A DNA stretch of 64,000 nucleotides. It comes from Xanthomonas fragariae. Lineage in GTDB: Bacteria > Pseudomonadota > Gammaproteobacteria > Xanthomonadales > Xanthomonadaceae. The notes beneath the pieces were generated by a model. That model did not search any database. It was not told where the DNA came from and saw only the letters and a list, made by a program, of their open reading frames with translations. The stretch is taken from positions 4,208,103 through 4,272,102 of the forward strand of contig NZ_LT853882.1 in NCBI RefSeq assembly GCF_900183975.1. The letters run 5' to 3'. Positions 44,755 to 54,776 of the stretch are shown piece by piece. Made by a program: the position numbers and the translations under genes. The first letter of the stretch is position 1. The number at the start of each line of letters is the position of its first letter.

Positions 44755-45135
44755 TCAATCGATGCGCAACGCCGCCTGACCCATGCCGCCGACCACTTCC
44801 TGGCGGCAACCGAAGCGGTCGCTGTCGCGCTGGCAGGTGGCCGACGTGGCAGTACCGCTCGGCACGATGCTGGTGGCCAGGCAATCGCCACTGCAGTCGG
44901 CGTTGTCGCTGCAGGTCTTGCCGGCATCGGCGTAGGGCACCACGCAGCGCGCCGTTTGCATGCGGCCGACCGGGCGTAGTTGCCCACCTTTTGCGGTGCA
45001 CGCGGCGGTATCGGCCGAGACCGGTCGCGCTGCCTGCGCGCTAGCTGCGGTGGAGCCCGACTGGGACGTTGGTGTGTTGCTGCATGCGGTCAGCAGCAAC
45101 GCGCAGACCGCTGCGTAGATCCATCGACTCGACAT
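44755..45135 (-). CDS. Cys-rich small lipoprotein, unknown function
   Basis: The 126-residue protein has a lipobox (YAAVCALLLTACSN, Cys at residue 18), then a Ser/Ala-rich linker and a domain with eight or so Cys (CTAKGGQLRPVGRMQTARCV, CSDNADCSGDCLATSIV, CQRDSDRFGCRQEVVGGMGQ). The spacing suggests disulfide bonds in the periplasm. The function is unknown. The ATG at 45135 is preceded by GGAAGAGAG. Confidence 0.7.
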   Translation of the reverse strand: MSSRWIYAAVCALLLTACSNTPTSQSGSTAASAQAARPVSADTAACTAKGGQLRPVGRMQTARCVVPYADAGKTCSDNADCSGDCLATSIVPSGTATSATCQRDSDRFGCRQEVVGGMGQAALRID

Positions 45136-45230
45136 GGCACTCTCTTCCTGGACAAGGTGCGTGCAAGCATCACGGTGGCGATGTCCGCGTGGTGTGCTTG
45201 GCAACGGGGCGCAGGTTCGCAAACCTGCTC

Positions 45231-45304
45231 TTGTAGGAGCGGCCCTGGCCGCGATGTGGCGTTATCGGTAAAGCTTCATCGCGCCCGGGGGCGCTCCTAC
45301 GTTG
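45231..45304. repeat. GTAGGAGC-type REP pair
   Basis: TGTAGGAGCGGCCCTGGCCG ... CGGGGGCGCTCCTACG forms two inverted arms separated by about 35 bases. This is the common extragenic palindrome of xanthomonads and relatives. A related single arm sits inside recB at 34978. Confidence 0.75.
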
Positions 45305-45353
45305 TGCTATTTCCTGTTCCTGCGGCTGTACTGCATACCCGTACGTAGCCGGA

Positions 45354-46940
45354 TCACTCCTGCTCGTCGCCGGCGTCGTCATCGTTGCTGCTGCCGGTGT
45401 CGTCGCTACCGGCATCATCCAGCAGTGCCTGCGAATGTTCGTTGGACAGCGTTTCCACGCCGCGCAAACGACGCTCGATGGTGCGGGTCTTGCGGCCGGC
45501 ATCGCCCAGGGTCTTGCCGACGGTGTTGATCTGTCGTTCGGCCTTTTCCAGGATGCCGGCGAACTTGCCGAACTCGCTCTTGACCGCGCCAAGCAGACCC
45601 CACACTTCGCTGGAGCGCTTCTCGATGGCCAGGGTGCGAAAGCCCATCTGCAAACTGTTGAGCAACGCGGTGAACGTGGTCGGGCCGGCAATCACTACGC
45701 GGTGTTCGCGCTGCAAGACATCGACCAGGCCGGGGCGGCGGATGGTTTCGGCGTACAAGCCTTCGGTGGGCAGGAACATCACCGCGAAATCGGTGGTGTG
45801 CGGCGGGCAGACGTATTTGTCGCTGATCGACTTGGCCTGGATGCGGACTGCGCGCTCCAGCAGATTGCCGAGCACGCGGATCTGTTCGACATCGCCGGCT
45901 TCCTGTGCGTCGAGCAGGCGCTCGTAATCTTCGCGCGGGAACTTGGAATCGATCGGCAGCCACACCGGGGTGTCTTCGTGGCCACGGCCTGGCAGACGCA
46001 CTGCGAAGTCCACCGCCTCGTTGCTGTCCGGGCGCACCCGCACGCTGCGCGCATACTGCTCGGCGGTGAGGGTCTGCTCAAGGATGTTGTCCAGCTGCAC
46101 TTCGCCCCAGCCACCACGGTTCTTGACGTTGGTGAGTACACGCTTGAGATCGCCCACGCCGGTGGCCAGCTGCTGCATTTCGCCCAGGCCGCGCTGCACC
46201 TGTTCCAACCGTTCGGATACGAGTTTGAACGAGGCATCCAGGCGCGTGTTGAGCGTGGTCTGCAGTTTTTCATCGACGGTGGCGCGCATCAGTTCGAGCT
46301 TGCTGGCGTTGTCGTTCTGCAGATTGGCCAACTGCTGTTCCAGCGTGGCGCGCATCTCGCCGATGCGCAGTTCGTTGCTCTGGGTGAGCTCGTTCAAGCG
46401 TTGGCCCAAAGCGTCGGTGAAGCGCTGCTGCGACTCACCGGCCTCCTGCCGGCCCTTGCGGGAATCTTCGGCCAGCGCTTGGCGCAAAGCGGCCATATGG
46501 GTGTCGGTCCGCGCGATCAGTTCGGTCAGTTGCTGGCCGAACACGTGGATGCGGGTTTCCTGTTGCTGGCCGAAGCCTTCCAGTTGGGTGCGCAGTTCGG
46601 TCAGGCGCAGGGTGAGCAGTTCGGCTGTGCGTTGTTGGGCCTGGCCGCTTTCCGCGCGTGCCTTGCGTGCGTCTTCGCCCAGCGCGTCGCGTAGCAGGTC
46701 CAGGCGCTGATCGGTGCGCGTGGACAATTCGCTGAGGTTGCGCGCGAAGGTCTCCAGGCGGCCGTCCTGCTGCCGCGCCAGGCCTTCGAGCTGCTCGCGC
46801 AATTCGCCGCGCCCGTCGCGTTGCTCGGCGCGCAGCGCCAGCTCCAGGCCGCTGGTGGAGGGACGTCGCAGCAATGCGATCAGCTGCAACACGAGGACTA
46901 CGACGAGTAGTCCGAGAAGGATCAGGGATTCGGATGCCAT
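45354..46940 (-). CDS. rmuC: DNA recombination protein RmuC
   Basis: This 528-residue protein has an N-terminal membrane anchor (ILLGLLVVVLVLQLIALL), a long coiled coil (about residues 30-230), and the RmuC nuclease-like domain with LKRVLTNVKNRGGWGEVQLD and LPIDSKFPREDYERLL, then HTTDFAVMFLPTEGLYAE. It limits inversions and rearrangements at repeats in E. coli, which is of note in a repeat-rich genome. The C-terminal 30 residues are strongly acidic and Ser-rich. It is intact. Confidence 0.92.
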   Translation of the reverse strand: MASESLILLGLLVVVLVLQLIALLRRPSTSGLELALRAEQRDGRGELREQLEGLARQQDGRLETFARNLSELSTRTDQRLDLLRDALGEDARKARAESGQAQQRTAELLTLRLTELRTQLEGFGQQQETRIHVFGQQLTELIARTDTHMAALRQALAEDSRKGRQEAGESQQRFTDALGQRLNELTQSNELRIGEMRATLEQQLANLQNDNASKLELMRATVDEKLQTTLNTRLDASFKLVSERLEQVQRGLGEMQQLATGVGDLKRVLTNVKNRGGWGEVQLDNILEQTLTAEQYARSVRVRPDSNEAVDFAVRLPGRGHEDTPVWLPIDSKFPREDYERLLDAQEAGDVEQIRVLGNLLERAVRIQAKSISDKYVCPPHTTDFAVMFLPTEGLYAETIRRPGLVDVLQREHRVVIAGPTTFTALLNSLQMGFRTLAIEKRSSEVWGLLGAVKSEFGKFAGILEKAERQINTVGKTLGDAGRKTRTIERRLRGVETLSNEHSQALLDDAGSDDTGSSNDDDAGDEQE

Positions 46941-47188
46941 GCGTGCAGTGTAGCGGTGCCGGTCGCAACAGCTGCGTCAGTGACGCGCGCGTTGCGGTGT
47001 CGGTCGTCGATGCAGCGCTATGGCAATCGCGATGGTCACTCGGGCGTGGTCGCCTACGCGTTGGCCGAATGGGCGATTGGGGCGCGCTGCTGCGATGATT
47101 CACTGAACCGGCGCGCAGCAGACGCATCGCAGTGCGCCGGGCAGTCGCGTCCAGCTCGACTTGCCGCATCCATCAGCCAAAGACCCAC

Positions 47189-47565
47189 ATGCTGGAAATT
47201 TACGGAAAGCCGACTTCGATCAACGTGCGTACAGGTGCTGTGGCTGTGCCAGGAGTGGGCGCTGGACTACACGCTGCACGGGTATGGCAGCGGATTGGGG
47301 TCGGTCGATACGCCAGAGTTTCGCGCGCTCAATCCCGACGGGCTGGTACCGGTAATCCGCGATGGCGATGTGGTGTTGTGGGAAACCGAACACGATTTGT
47401 CGTTATCTCGCCACGCCCAGCCAACGCAAGGATCTGCTACCGAGCGCGCCGGCCGCACGTGCGTTGGTCGAGCAATGGATGAATTGACAAGCGACCGAAC
47501 TCAACAACGCCTGGCGCCATGCATTCATGGCCAGCGTGCGCGGCAACGCGGCTGTGGTTCCGGAT
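47189..47565 (+). pseudogene. Glutathione S-transferase, decayed
   Basis: The start reads MLEIYGKPTSINVR; one extra base then shifts the frame to VLWLCQEWALDYTLHGYGSG and FRALNPDGLVPVIRDGDVVL (GST N-terminal domain). A further extra base after WET shifts it again to NTICRYLATPSQRKDLLPSA. A TGA replaces the Trp expected in EQWMDWQ. The C-terminal domain is lost at about 47565. Multiple lesions make this a pseudogene. Confidence 0.75.
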
Positions 47566-47752
47566 TGGCATGGCTGTCACCGCGCTGGTGCTGCTGTGGT
47601 TCAACTTCTGGGGCCACGACGCTAACGGCGCCGCGCCGCGCTTGCTTGACTGTACTCACTTTGCTGCCGGTGTGGTTGGCTTTGGCGGTACGTGGGCAGT
47701 GCAGTTGATCTATCGCAACGTGCATCCGCCGCATCGCCCGTCCGTCGAATAA
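47519..47752 (+). other. Short membrane-protein frame, possibly a gene fragment
   Basis: A 77-residue frame with two hydrophobic stretches (GMAVTALVLLWFNFWGHD and AGVVGFGGTWAVQLIY) overlaps the end of the GST remnant in another frame. It may be the tail of a gene joined here by deletion. I do not recognise it. Confidence 0.3.
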
Positions 47753-47881
47753 GCGCTGCGGCATATCTGCGTTATGCGGTCGACACGGCGGCGCGCTTTG
47801 GCCGCATGACCTTGCACAGATAGCTTTGCTGCTGCGCCTTGGGCGACACTCGCGAATTCTTCAGATTTCTACGAGGTCCGC

Positions 47882-49297
47882 ATGTCGTCTTGGCTCAGGC
47901 GCAAATCCATCGATCAGGTCACCGTGCACGAAGCCGGCCGGCAGCTGGTCCGCAGCCTGAGTTGGCCGCATCTGATCGCGCTCGGCATCGGCGCGATCGT
48001 TGGCACCGGCATCTACACGCTGATCGGCGTGGGCGCGGACAAGGCCGGCCCTGCGGTGCTGTTGTCGTTCGTCGCCGCCGGCATCGTGTGCGCCTGCGCG
48101 GCGCTGGCGTATGCGGAAATGGCGACGATGATGCCGGCCGCCGGCAGCGCCTATACGTACAGCTACACCGCACTCGGCGAGAGCATCGCCTGGGTGGTGG
48201 GCTGGAGTCTGGTGCTGGAATACTCGCTGGTGGTTAGCACGGTGGCGGTGGGGTGGTCCGGCTATTTCGTCGGCTTCCTGCACTGGCTGGGGGTACAACT
48301 GCCACACGCCTTGATCGCCGGGCCGCACGCCGGCGGCATCGTCAACCTGCCCGCGGTGGTGATCACTTTCCTGGTGGCCGGCGTGCTGATGGCCGGCACC
48401 AAGGAAAGCGCTACGCTCAACGCGGTGCTGGTGGTGCTGAAGATCGTGGCGCTGGGCGTGTTCGTGGGGATCGCGCTGCCGGCGTTCGACAGCGCCAACC
48501 TGCAGCCGTTCATGCCGTATGGCTTTTCCAAGGCGGAAGGGCCCGATGGCGTGGAGCGCGGAGTCATGGCCGCAGCGGCGATCATTTTCTTCGCATTCTA
48601 TGGCTTCGATGCAATCTCCACCGCGGCCGAAGAAACCAAAAACCCGGGACGCGATCTGTCGATCGGCATCGTCGGTTCGATGATCGGCTGCACGCTGATC
48701 TATGTACTGGTGGCGCTGGCGGCGGTGGGCTCCATGAGCTTCACCGTGTTCGGTAAGAGCCCGGAGCCGTTGGCGCTGATTTTGCGCGAACTCGGACACG
48801 GCAAGGCGGCGTTGGTGATCGGTGCGGTGGCGATCATCGCGCTGCCGACGGTACTGCTGGCGTTTCTGTACGGGCAGAGCCGCATCTTCTTCGTGATGTC
48901 GCGCGATGGCTTGCTGCCGCGTGGGTTGTCGAAGGTCGACGTACGCACCGGCACGCCGGTGGCGACCATGTTGTTCACGGCAGTGTTGGTGGCGGCGTTG
49001 GCGGGTGTGGCGCGACTGGATGAAATCGCAGCGTTAGCCAATGCCGGAACCCTGGCTGCGTTTACCGCAGTAGCCGCGTGTCTGCTGGTGCTACGGGTGC
49101 GCGAGCCGACGCGTACGCGCTCTTTCCGCACGCCATTGGCGTTGGTGGTAGGGCCGGTGGCGATCAGCGGCTGTCTGTATCTGTTCTGGAGTTTGCCGAG
49201 CAAGACGCAGCTGTGGTTTTTGGTTTGGAATGTGGCGGGGGTGGTGGTGTACGTAGCCTATGGGCGGCGCAATAGTCGGTTGGGTAAGGCTGGGTGA
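47882..49297 (+). CDS. APC-family amino acid permease (cationic amino acid type)
   Basis: This 471-residue inner-membrane protein has twelve hydrophobic segments. The APC signature in helix 1 is LIALGIGAIVGTGIYTLIGV. Other blocks are AALAYAEMATMMPAAGSAYT, IIFFAFYGFDAISTAAEETK and GQSRIFFVMSRDGLLPRGLS, as in YfnA/CAT-like permeases. It would import an amino acid with protons or by exchange; the substrate is not determined. The ATG at 47882 has GAGGTCCGC upstream. It is intact. Confidence 0.9.
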   Translation: MSSWLRRKSIDQVTVHEAGRQLVRSLSWPHLIALGIGAIVGTGIYTLIGVGADKAGPAVLLSFVAAGIVCACAALAYAEMATMMPAAGSAYTYSYTALGESIAWVVGWSLVLEYSLVVSTVAVGWSGYFVGFLHWLGVQLPHALIAGPHAGGIVNLPAVVITFLVAGVLMAGTKESATLNAVLVVLKIVALGVFVGIALPAFDSANLQPFMPYGFSKAEGPDGVERGVMAAAAIIFFAFYGFDAISTAAEETKNPGRDLSIGIVGSMIGCTLIYVLVALAAVGSMSFTVFGKSPEPLALILRELGHGKAALVIGAVAIIALPTVLLAFLYGQSRIFFVMSRDGLLPRGLSKVDVRTGTPVATMLFTAVLVAALAGVARLDEIAALANAGTLAAFTAVAACLLVLRVREPTRTRSFRTPLALVVGPVAISGCLYLFWSLPSKTQLWFLVWNVAGVVVYVAYGRRNSRLGKAG

Positions 49298-49389
49298 AAT
49301 GGACTCCTTCTCCCGTCGGGACATTGACCCCTGCATGGAGTGGAGGTGGCGGGTAGCGCCGGACCAGCGTATGGCAGTGGCGAGAATGC

Positions 49390-49695
49390 TGGCCTGCCGT
49401 ACCCTCCCCCACGCCCTCTTCCGCAGCAAAGGAGCTGACGATCAAGGCGCCGTCGGCGTCGCGTAGGACGACATCGGCAAGGCATCCGGTTGCGTCACCG
49501 TGCAGCAGGAACTCGCCGCTGCCGGACACCGCCGGATAAGCCACAGAAGTTCTTGCCGACTTTGACCTTGTCACCGAAGCTCAACGTTTTCAGCGCCTCC
49601 TCGTAGGCTGGCTCCCTGGGGCCGCCGTGACGGTCGAAGAAGTCGGACCGGAACTGGCACTTGGGGCTGAGCTGGGTGCGATCGAAGGCATCCAT
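49390..49695 (-). pseudogene. Hypothetical gene remnant in two frames
   Basis: One frame (49695-49495) reads DAFDRTQLSPKCQFRSDFFD and ALKTLSFGDKVKVGKNFCGL; a second frame (49574 onward) reads VSGSGEFLLHGDATGCLADV and VLRDADGALIVSSFAAEEG. They join well with one small indel near 49535, suggesting a frameshifted gene of about 100 residues. The family is unknown. The rest of 49298-49773 holds a short C/T-rich palindrome and nothing else I recognise. Confidence 0.35.
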
Positions 49696-49773
49696 TCCAA
49701 TACATACAGTTAAGAGCGGTTACATGCTAGCCATCCACTTTGGTGCTGCTCAGTTGAATGGGCCAGCGGGTTG

Positions 49774-51522
49774 CTAGCGCTGGTTGCTGGTACCGGTGCC
49801 GCGGCGTGCGCGGCGCAGCGAATACAGCGAGTGGTCGGCGCGATCGACCACCACCGCCAGCGCTTCACCCTCCTGGCGTAAGGCGGTGCCCAGGGTGAAC
49901 TGGATCGGCGCAGCGTCGGCGGCCGCCATGTAGTCGCGCGCCAACGCGTCCAGTTGCGGCTGGGTGGGCTGATGCAGCAGCACCAGGAATTCGTCGCCGC
50001 CCAGGCGCACCAAGCGGTCCTGGTGACGCAGCGGCTGGTTGAGGAACCAGGCCATCTGCACCAGTACCTCGTCGCCGCGCTGATGGCCGTGGGTGTCGTT
50101 GACCAGCTTGAACTTGTCCAGATCCACCACGATGCAGCCCCAGCGCATGCTGGGGTCGCGCTTGTCCAGCTCGTCTAGGAAGCGGCGGTTATAGCAGTTG
50201 GTGAGCGGGTCGGTGAACGACCATTCCAGCAGCTGCTTTTCCTGCTGATGCTGGTTGGTGATGTCCTGAGCGTGCGCCAGCACGATGGTGGCATCCGATT
50301 CCACATCGAGCACGTTGCGATACTGCCAGTGGCGCAGGCTGCCATCGCCGGCGATCAGCTCGATCACGCCCGCGTCCTGGCCATCGAGCACCATGCGCGA
50401 CAGATAGCCGCGCACCGCGGCGTGGTGCTCCGGGCGCACGAATTCCAGCAGGTAGCGGCCTTCCATGTCGTCCACACTGCGGCCCAGCGAACGCGCCGCG
50501 GCCGGGTTGACGCTGACCAGGCGGCCGTCCATGTCGTGGGTGAAGATCAGGCCCAGGCTGTACTGGAACATCTTGCGGAACTTGCGCTCGCTGGCGGCCA
50601 GTGCGTCGACCGCACGATGGCGGTCGGTGACGTCCTGGACGGCACCGATCAGGCGCATCCGCCCGTTCACATGCTCCACCGAGCCGGTGCTGTGCACCCA
50701 TAAATGACGGCCAGTGGCGCTGACCAGCGGCAGCTCCAGATCCCACGGCGTAGCGTCGCGCACGCAGGCCTCGACCGCCTCGGTGATGACCGCACGCGCT
50801 TCCAGCGGATAGAACGCAATCGCCTCGCCCAGGGCCGGCCGGTAACCGGGCGGCACGTCGTGCAGGCGGCAGGTCTGGTCCGACCAGCTCAGCGTGCCGC
50901 TAGCCAGGTCCACTTCCCAGCCGCCGACTCCGGCGACCCGGCCGGTGCGCTCCAGGAACGCTTCGCTCTCGCGCAAGCGCTGCTGCAGTTCGTCATTAGC
51001 GGCCTGGCGCTCCAGCATCACCCGGCGCTGATCCAGGCCTTCGGCGGCAACCTTGGCCAGTTGCTGCAGGGCCTGCAACTGCGCCGGCTCCAGCGCGCGC
51101 GCGCGTTGGTCGATCACGCACACGGTGCCCATGCGCAGGCCGTCGGGCAGAACGATCGGCGCGCCGGCGTAGTAGCGGATGCCGGGCGCATCGGTGACCA
51201 GGGCGTTGTCGTGGAAGCGTGGGTCCAACGGTGCATCGCGCACTTCCATCACCGCATCGCCCTGAATGGTGTAGGCGCAAAATGCCAGCTCGCGTGGGAT
51301 TTCGGAGACCCCTGGCAGGCCGATATTGGCCTTCCACCATTGGCGGCGTTCGTCCACCAAGGAAACAAGCGCGATCGGGGTGCCGGCGATGGCCTGCGCG
51401 GCGGCGGCCAGTGCATCGAAGAACGGCTCGGCGTCGGTATCGAGCACCTGCAACAAGGCAAGACGCGCCAAGCGCTGCGCCTCGGTGAAGGTGGATGACT
51501 CGGCGGTATCGCACTGATTCAA
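49774..51522 (-). CDS. GAF-PAS-PAS-GGDEF diguanylate cyclase
   Basis: This 582-residue protein is likely cytoplasmic. An N-terminal GAF domain (about residues 20-165) contains LVSLVDERRQWWKANIGLP and ELAFCAYTI. Two PAS domains follow (about 185-305 and 310-430), then a GGDEF domain (about 435-580) with FTDPLTNCYNRRFLDEL, LDKFKLVNDTHGHQRGDEVL and RLGGDEFLVLL. The active-site GGDEF is intact, so c-di-GMP synthesis is expected. No RxxD inhibitory site was noted. Ligands of the sensor domains are unknown. No EAL domain is fused. Confidence 0.9.
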   Translation of the reverse strand: MNQCDTAESSTFTEAQRLARLALLQVLDTDAEPFFDALAAAAQAIAGTPIALVSLVDERRQWWKANIGLPGVSEIPRELAFCAYTIQGDAVMEVRDAPLDPRFHDNALVTDAPGIRYYAGAPIVLPDGLRMGTVCVIDQRARALEPAQLQALQQLAKVAAEGLDQRRVMLERQAANDELQQRLRESEAFLERTGRVAGVGGWEVDLASGTLSWSDQTCRLHDVPPGYRPALGEAIAFYPLEARAVITEAVEACVRDATPWDLELPLVSATGRHLWVHSTGSVEHVNGRMRLIGAVQDVTDRHRAVDALAASERKFRKMFQYSLGLIFTHDMDGRLVSVNPAAARSLGRSVDDMEGRYLLEFVRPEHHAAVRGYLSRMVLDGQDAGVIELIAGDGSLRHWQYRNVLDVESDATIVLAHAQDITNQHQQEKQLLEWSFTDPLTNCYNRRFLDELDKRDPSMRWGCIVVDLDKFKLVNDTHGHQRGDEVLVQMAWFLNQPLRHQDRLVRLGGDEFLVLLHQPTQPQLDALARDYMAAADAAPIQFTLGTALRQEGEALAVVVDRADHSLYSLRRARRGTGTSNQR

Positions 51523-51648
51523 CGTAAAGCTCGCTCGTCCCCGGCCAATTTACCCAGTCTAGCGGACTGGGCATACGCGCTAAGCCTGCATTCCGTGCGC
51601 TACTACGCAAGTTACGTTGCGCGTGCCATCGATGGGTTCCGTGCCAGC

Positions 51649-52070
51649 TCAGTCGGCGCTGTGCTCGCCGGTTGCAGCCGGGTCATCGCGCATCTGCAAG
51701 GCCAGATACAGGTGTGTTCAATCGTCGGTGCGGGTCAGGTCCACCCCACACAGTTCCTGGATGCGCTGCGTGCAGTCATCCAGCGTAGTGCGGTGGATCG
51801 CCAGCGCCTTGGTGGTGATCGAGCGTGTCGCTTTTCACTTCGATACTCGACACATGTTCCAACCGTGCTGACAGGCTGCGGCCGCGCGCGGTTCGACTGG
51901 ATGTGCTGCCTGGCGCTGTGGCGCGTGCTGACCGGCTCTGCGCGCGGCAGGCAATGCGCGTTCGACGCCGCAGGCAACTCGCACAACACCACTGGCCGAT
52001 GCGCAGCGCGGTGCTCGTCGTTCGCGCGCACCAGGCATGCAAACCTACCCAACGTGCCGCGTCAGGACGA
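51649..52070 (-). pseudogene. Sugar-diacid regulator (CdaR-like), 3' remnant
   Basis: The minus strand retains the C-terminal helix-turn-helix of a CdaR-like activator: TKALAIHRTTLDDCTQRIQE and LCGVDLTRTDD, then a TGA, then THLYLALQMRDDPAATGEH before the final stop. Upstream sequence is out of frame and unrecognisable. CdaR controls galactarate, glucarate and glycerate use, which fits the adjacent garK. It is inactive. Confidence 0.6.
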
Positions 52071-52112
52071 GCAGCATGAGTGCGGCCCCTGCGACGCATC
52101 CGCGCGCTGTCG

Positions 52113-53282
52113 TCACTGCACTTGTGCGACTGCAGGCACCTGCGCCAACGCCCGGCCCACCTGCAGCGCCGCCGCGACGTTGCGCGCGGCGATACGCACG
52201 TTGCTGGCGGCCTCGGCCAGGGCCTGCTCCACCGTGCAGACGCGATGCACCACCGCGAACATCGCCGCGATGCCGTGGCCGTGCAGCAGCCCGGCGCCCT
52301 TGCCCAGGCAACCGGCAATGGCGATCACCGGTTTGCCGTGTCGCTGCGCCACCCGCGCCACGCCGACGGGGGTCTTGCCGTGCAGGCTCTGGCAGTCGAA
52401 ACGGCCTTCGCCGGTAATGACCAGATCGGCCTCGGCTACCAGCGCATCCAGCCCAAGCGCCTGGCCGACGATCTGCACACCCGGTCGCAGCTGCGCGCCC
52501 AGGTAGGCCACCAGCGCCGCACCCAGGCCACCGGCCGCGCCGCCACCGGGCAGGTCGTGCAAGCGCACACCCAGGTCGCGTTGCAGCACGTCGGCGTAGT
52601 GCTGCAGATTGGTATCGAGCTGGCGGACCATGCTCGGGGTGGCGCCTTTCTGCGGGCCGAACACCGCCGAGGCGCCGGTCGGGCCGATCAGCGGGTTGTC
52701 CACATCGCAGGCCACCTCGAACTGACAATTCTGCAGGCGTACGTCCAGACACTCGGTGTCGATGCGCGCCAGCGCCGCCAGCGCACCGCCGCCCGGGCCG
52801 ATCGCTTCGCCTTGCGCATCCAGTAGTCGCGCGCCCAATGCTTGCGCCAGCCCGGCGCCGCCGTCGTTGGTGGCGCTGCCGCCGATGCCGATGATGAAGC
52901 GCCGCGCGCCTGCATCCAGCCCGGCCAGGATCAACTCGCCCACGCCTGCGGTACTGGTGCGCAGCGGAGCGCGCTCGGCCGGCGGCACCAAGGCCAGGCC
53001 GCTGGCGGCAGCCATTTCGATCACCGCGGTGCGGCCGTCGCCGATCAGGCCGAAGAACGCCTGTACTGGGGTGCCGAGCGGGCCGCTGACCGTGCAGTCG
53101 ATCACCCGCCCGCCGGTGGCGGCGACCAGCGCCTCGACCGTGCCTTCGCCGCCATCGGCGACCGGCACCTTGCTGTAGTGCCAGTCGGGGAACACCTCGC
53201 GGAAGCCGGCCTCGATCTGCATGGCCACCTCCAACGCGGACAGGCTTTCCTTGTACGAATCGGGGGCGATGACGATCTTCAT
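52113..53282 (-). CDS. garK: Glycerate 2-kinase (GarK/GlxK family)
   Basis: This 389-residue enzyme phosphorylates glycerate in galactarate/glucarate catabolism. Family blocks are MKIVIAPDSYKESLSALEVA, VPVADGGEGTVEALVAATGG, FIIGIGGSATNDGGAGLAQA and LVITGEGRFDCQSLHGKTPV. Length is normal. It is 25 bases downstream of the broken transporter and beside the cdaR remnant. The gene itself looks intact, but its pathway partners nearby are dead. Confidence 0.92.
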   Translation of the reverse strand: MKIVIAPDSYKESLSALEVAMQIEAGFREVFPDWHYSKVPVADGGEGTVEALVAATGGRVIDCTVSGPLGTPVQAFFGLIGDGRTAVIEMAAASGLALVPPAERAPLRTSTAGVGELILAGLDAGARRFIIGIGGSATNDGGAGLAQALGARLLDAQGEAIGPGGGALAALARIDTECLDVRLQNCQFEVACDVDNPLIGPTGASAVFGPQKGATPSMVRQLDTNLQHYADVLQRDLGVRLHDLPGGGAAGGLGAALVAYLGAQLRPGVQIVGQALGLDALVAEADLVITGEGRFDCQSLHGKTPVGVARVAQRHGKPVIAIAGCLGKGAGLLHGHGIAAMFAVVHRVCTVEQALAEAASNVRIAARNVAAALQVGRALAQVPAVAQVQ

Positions 53283-53307
53283 GGGGACACTCGCTTGTAC
53301 GGACGCA

Positions 53308-54610
53308 TCACTGGTTCACCGCCCGCGCCGGCACCCGCAGTACCAGCGCGGCGCCGAGCACCATTGCCCCGGCCAGCACGTACAGCGCCAGCGCGGTGCT
53401 GTACGTGGTGTCCTTGATCCAGCCCACCAGGTACGGGCTGACGAAGCCGGCGACCTGGCCGGTGGAATTGATCAGCGCCAGCCCACCTGCGGCCGCGGCG
53501 GCGCTGAGAAAACCGTTGGTCAGCGGCCAGAACAGTGGCGAGCCACTGACCGCACCCATCGTGGCCAAGGTCATGCTGAATGAACAAGGCCAGGCCCAGG
53601 TTGTCGGTGACGCTGGCGGCAATGCACAGCCCCGCCGCGCCCACCAGCAACGGAATCACAAGATGCCAGCGGCGGTCGGCCGAGCGCCCCATCCTCACCA
53701 TCAACACCGCCGCGGCCAGGTACGGGATGGCGCTCATCAGGCCGATCCGGTTGGGGTCGGTGACGCCGCTACCCTGGATGATCGACGGCAGCCAGAAGCT
53801 GATCGCATACACGCCGCTCTGGATGCAGAAGTACACCGTGCCCAACAACCACACCGCCGGGTTGCCCACCAACGCGCTCAGCGAGGTGGACGTGCCGGCC
53901 GGCTTGCGCGCCTCGTCGTCTGCCAGCGCGCGCGTCAGTGCCTGTTTTTCCTGCGCATCCAGCCAGGTCGCCTGCTGTACGCCGTCGCTGAGCAGGAACC
54001 ATACACAGATGCCCAGCAGCACGGTGGGCAGGCCTTGCAGCAGGAACATCCATTGCCAACCGGCCAAGCTACCCTGCCCGGCTGAAAAATGGCTGAGGAT
54101 CCAGCCCGACAACGGCCCGCCGAGCACCCCGGAGACCGGGATGGCCGACATGAACATGGCTATCACCCGGCCGTGCTGGGCGCGCGGGAACCAGCGCGTC
54201 AGATACAGCATAATGCCGGGGAAGAAGCCGGCCTCGGCCGCACCGGTGAGCAGGCGCAGGATGTAGAACCCGGTCGGGGTGCGCACGAACATCAGACAGG
54301 TCGACAGCAGGCCCCAGCTAACCATCATGATCGCCACCCATCGGCGCGCGCCGATGCGTTGCAGGATCAGGTTGCCCGGCACCCCGCAGGCCAGATAACC
54401 AATGAAGAAGATGCCCGCGCCCAGCCCGTAAACGGTCTCGCTCATGCCTAAGTCGCCGAGCATCTGCAGCTTGGCGAAACCGACATTGACCCGGTCCAGG
54501 TAATTGAACAAATAGCAGACGAACAAAAACGGGATCAACCGCCACAGGATCTTGCGGTAGGTCGGGTCCATTCCGTCGGAAGGCGGAAGGAGCCGGGTCG
54601 CTTGGGTCAT
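53308..54610 (-). pseudogene. MFS sugar-diacid transporter (GudP/GarP-like), frameshifted
   Basis: The first 340 residues read well: PFLFVCYLFNYLDRVNVGFA (family start), EAGFFPGIMLYLTRWFPRAQ, and FCIQSGVYAISFWLPSIIQG. After NLGLALF the frame is lost at a direct 4-bp duplication (TGAATGAA, 53577-53584). Removing four bases continues as SMTLATMGAVSGSPLFWPLT and VAGFVSPYLVGWIKDTTYST to the stop at 53308. About 100 residues, including the last three membrane helices, are lost. The ACS family imports glucarate, galactarate or similar acids. Confidence 0.8.
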
Positions 54611-54776
54611 CGCACGCTCGCTCCAGCAGTCGGTAAGCCAACCAGTGCGCGGTGCATCGGCATTGGCATCGGCCACACTCAAGGGGTCAGCGCATTCTAG
54701 TTTGAGCTTTTTCCCGGAAGCATCGTCAGCCTGCTCCCTGTCTATGGACGTGCAGCCGCGTCATGTGCTGCGGCAC

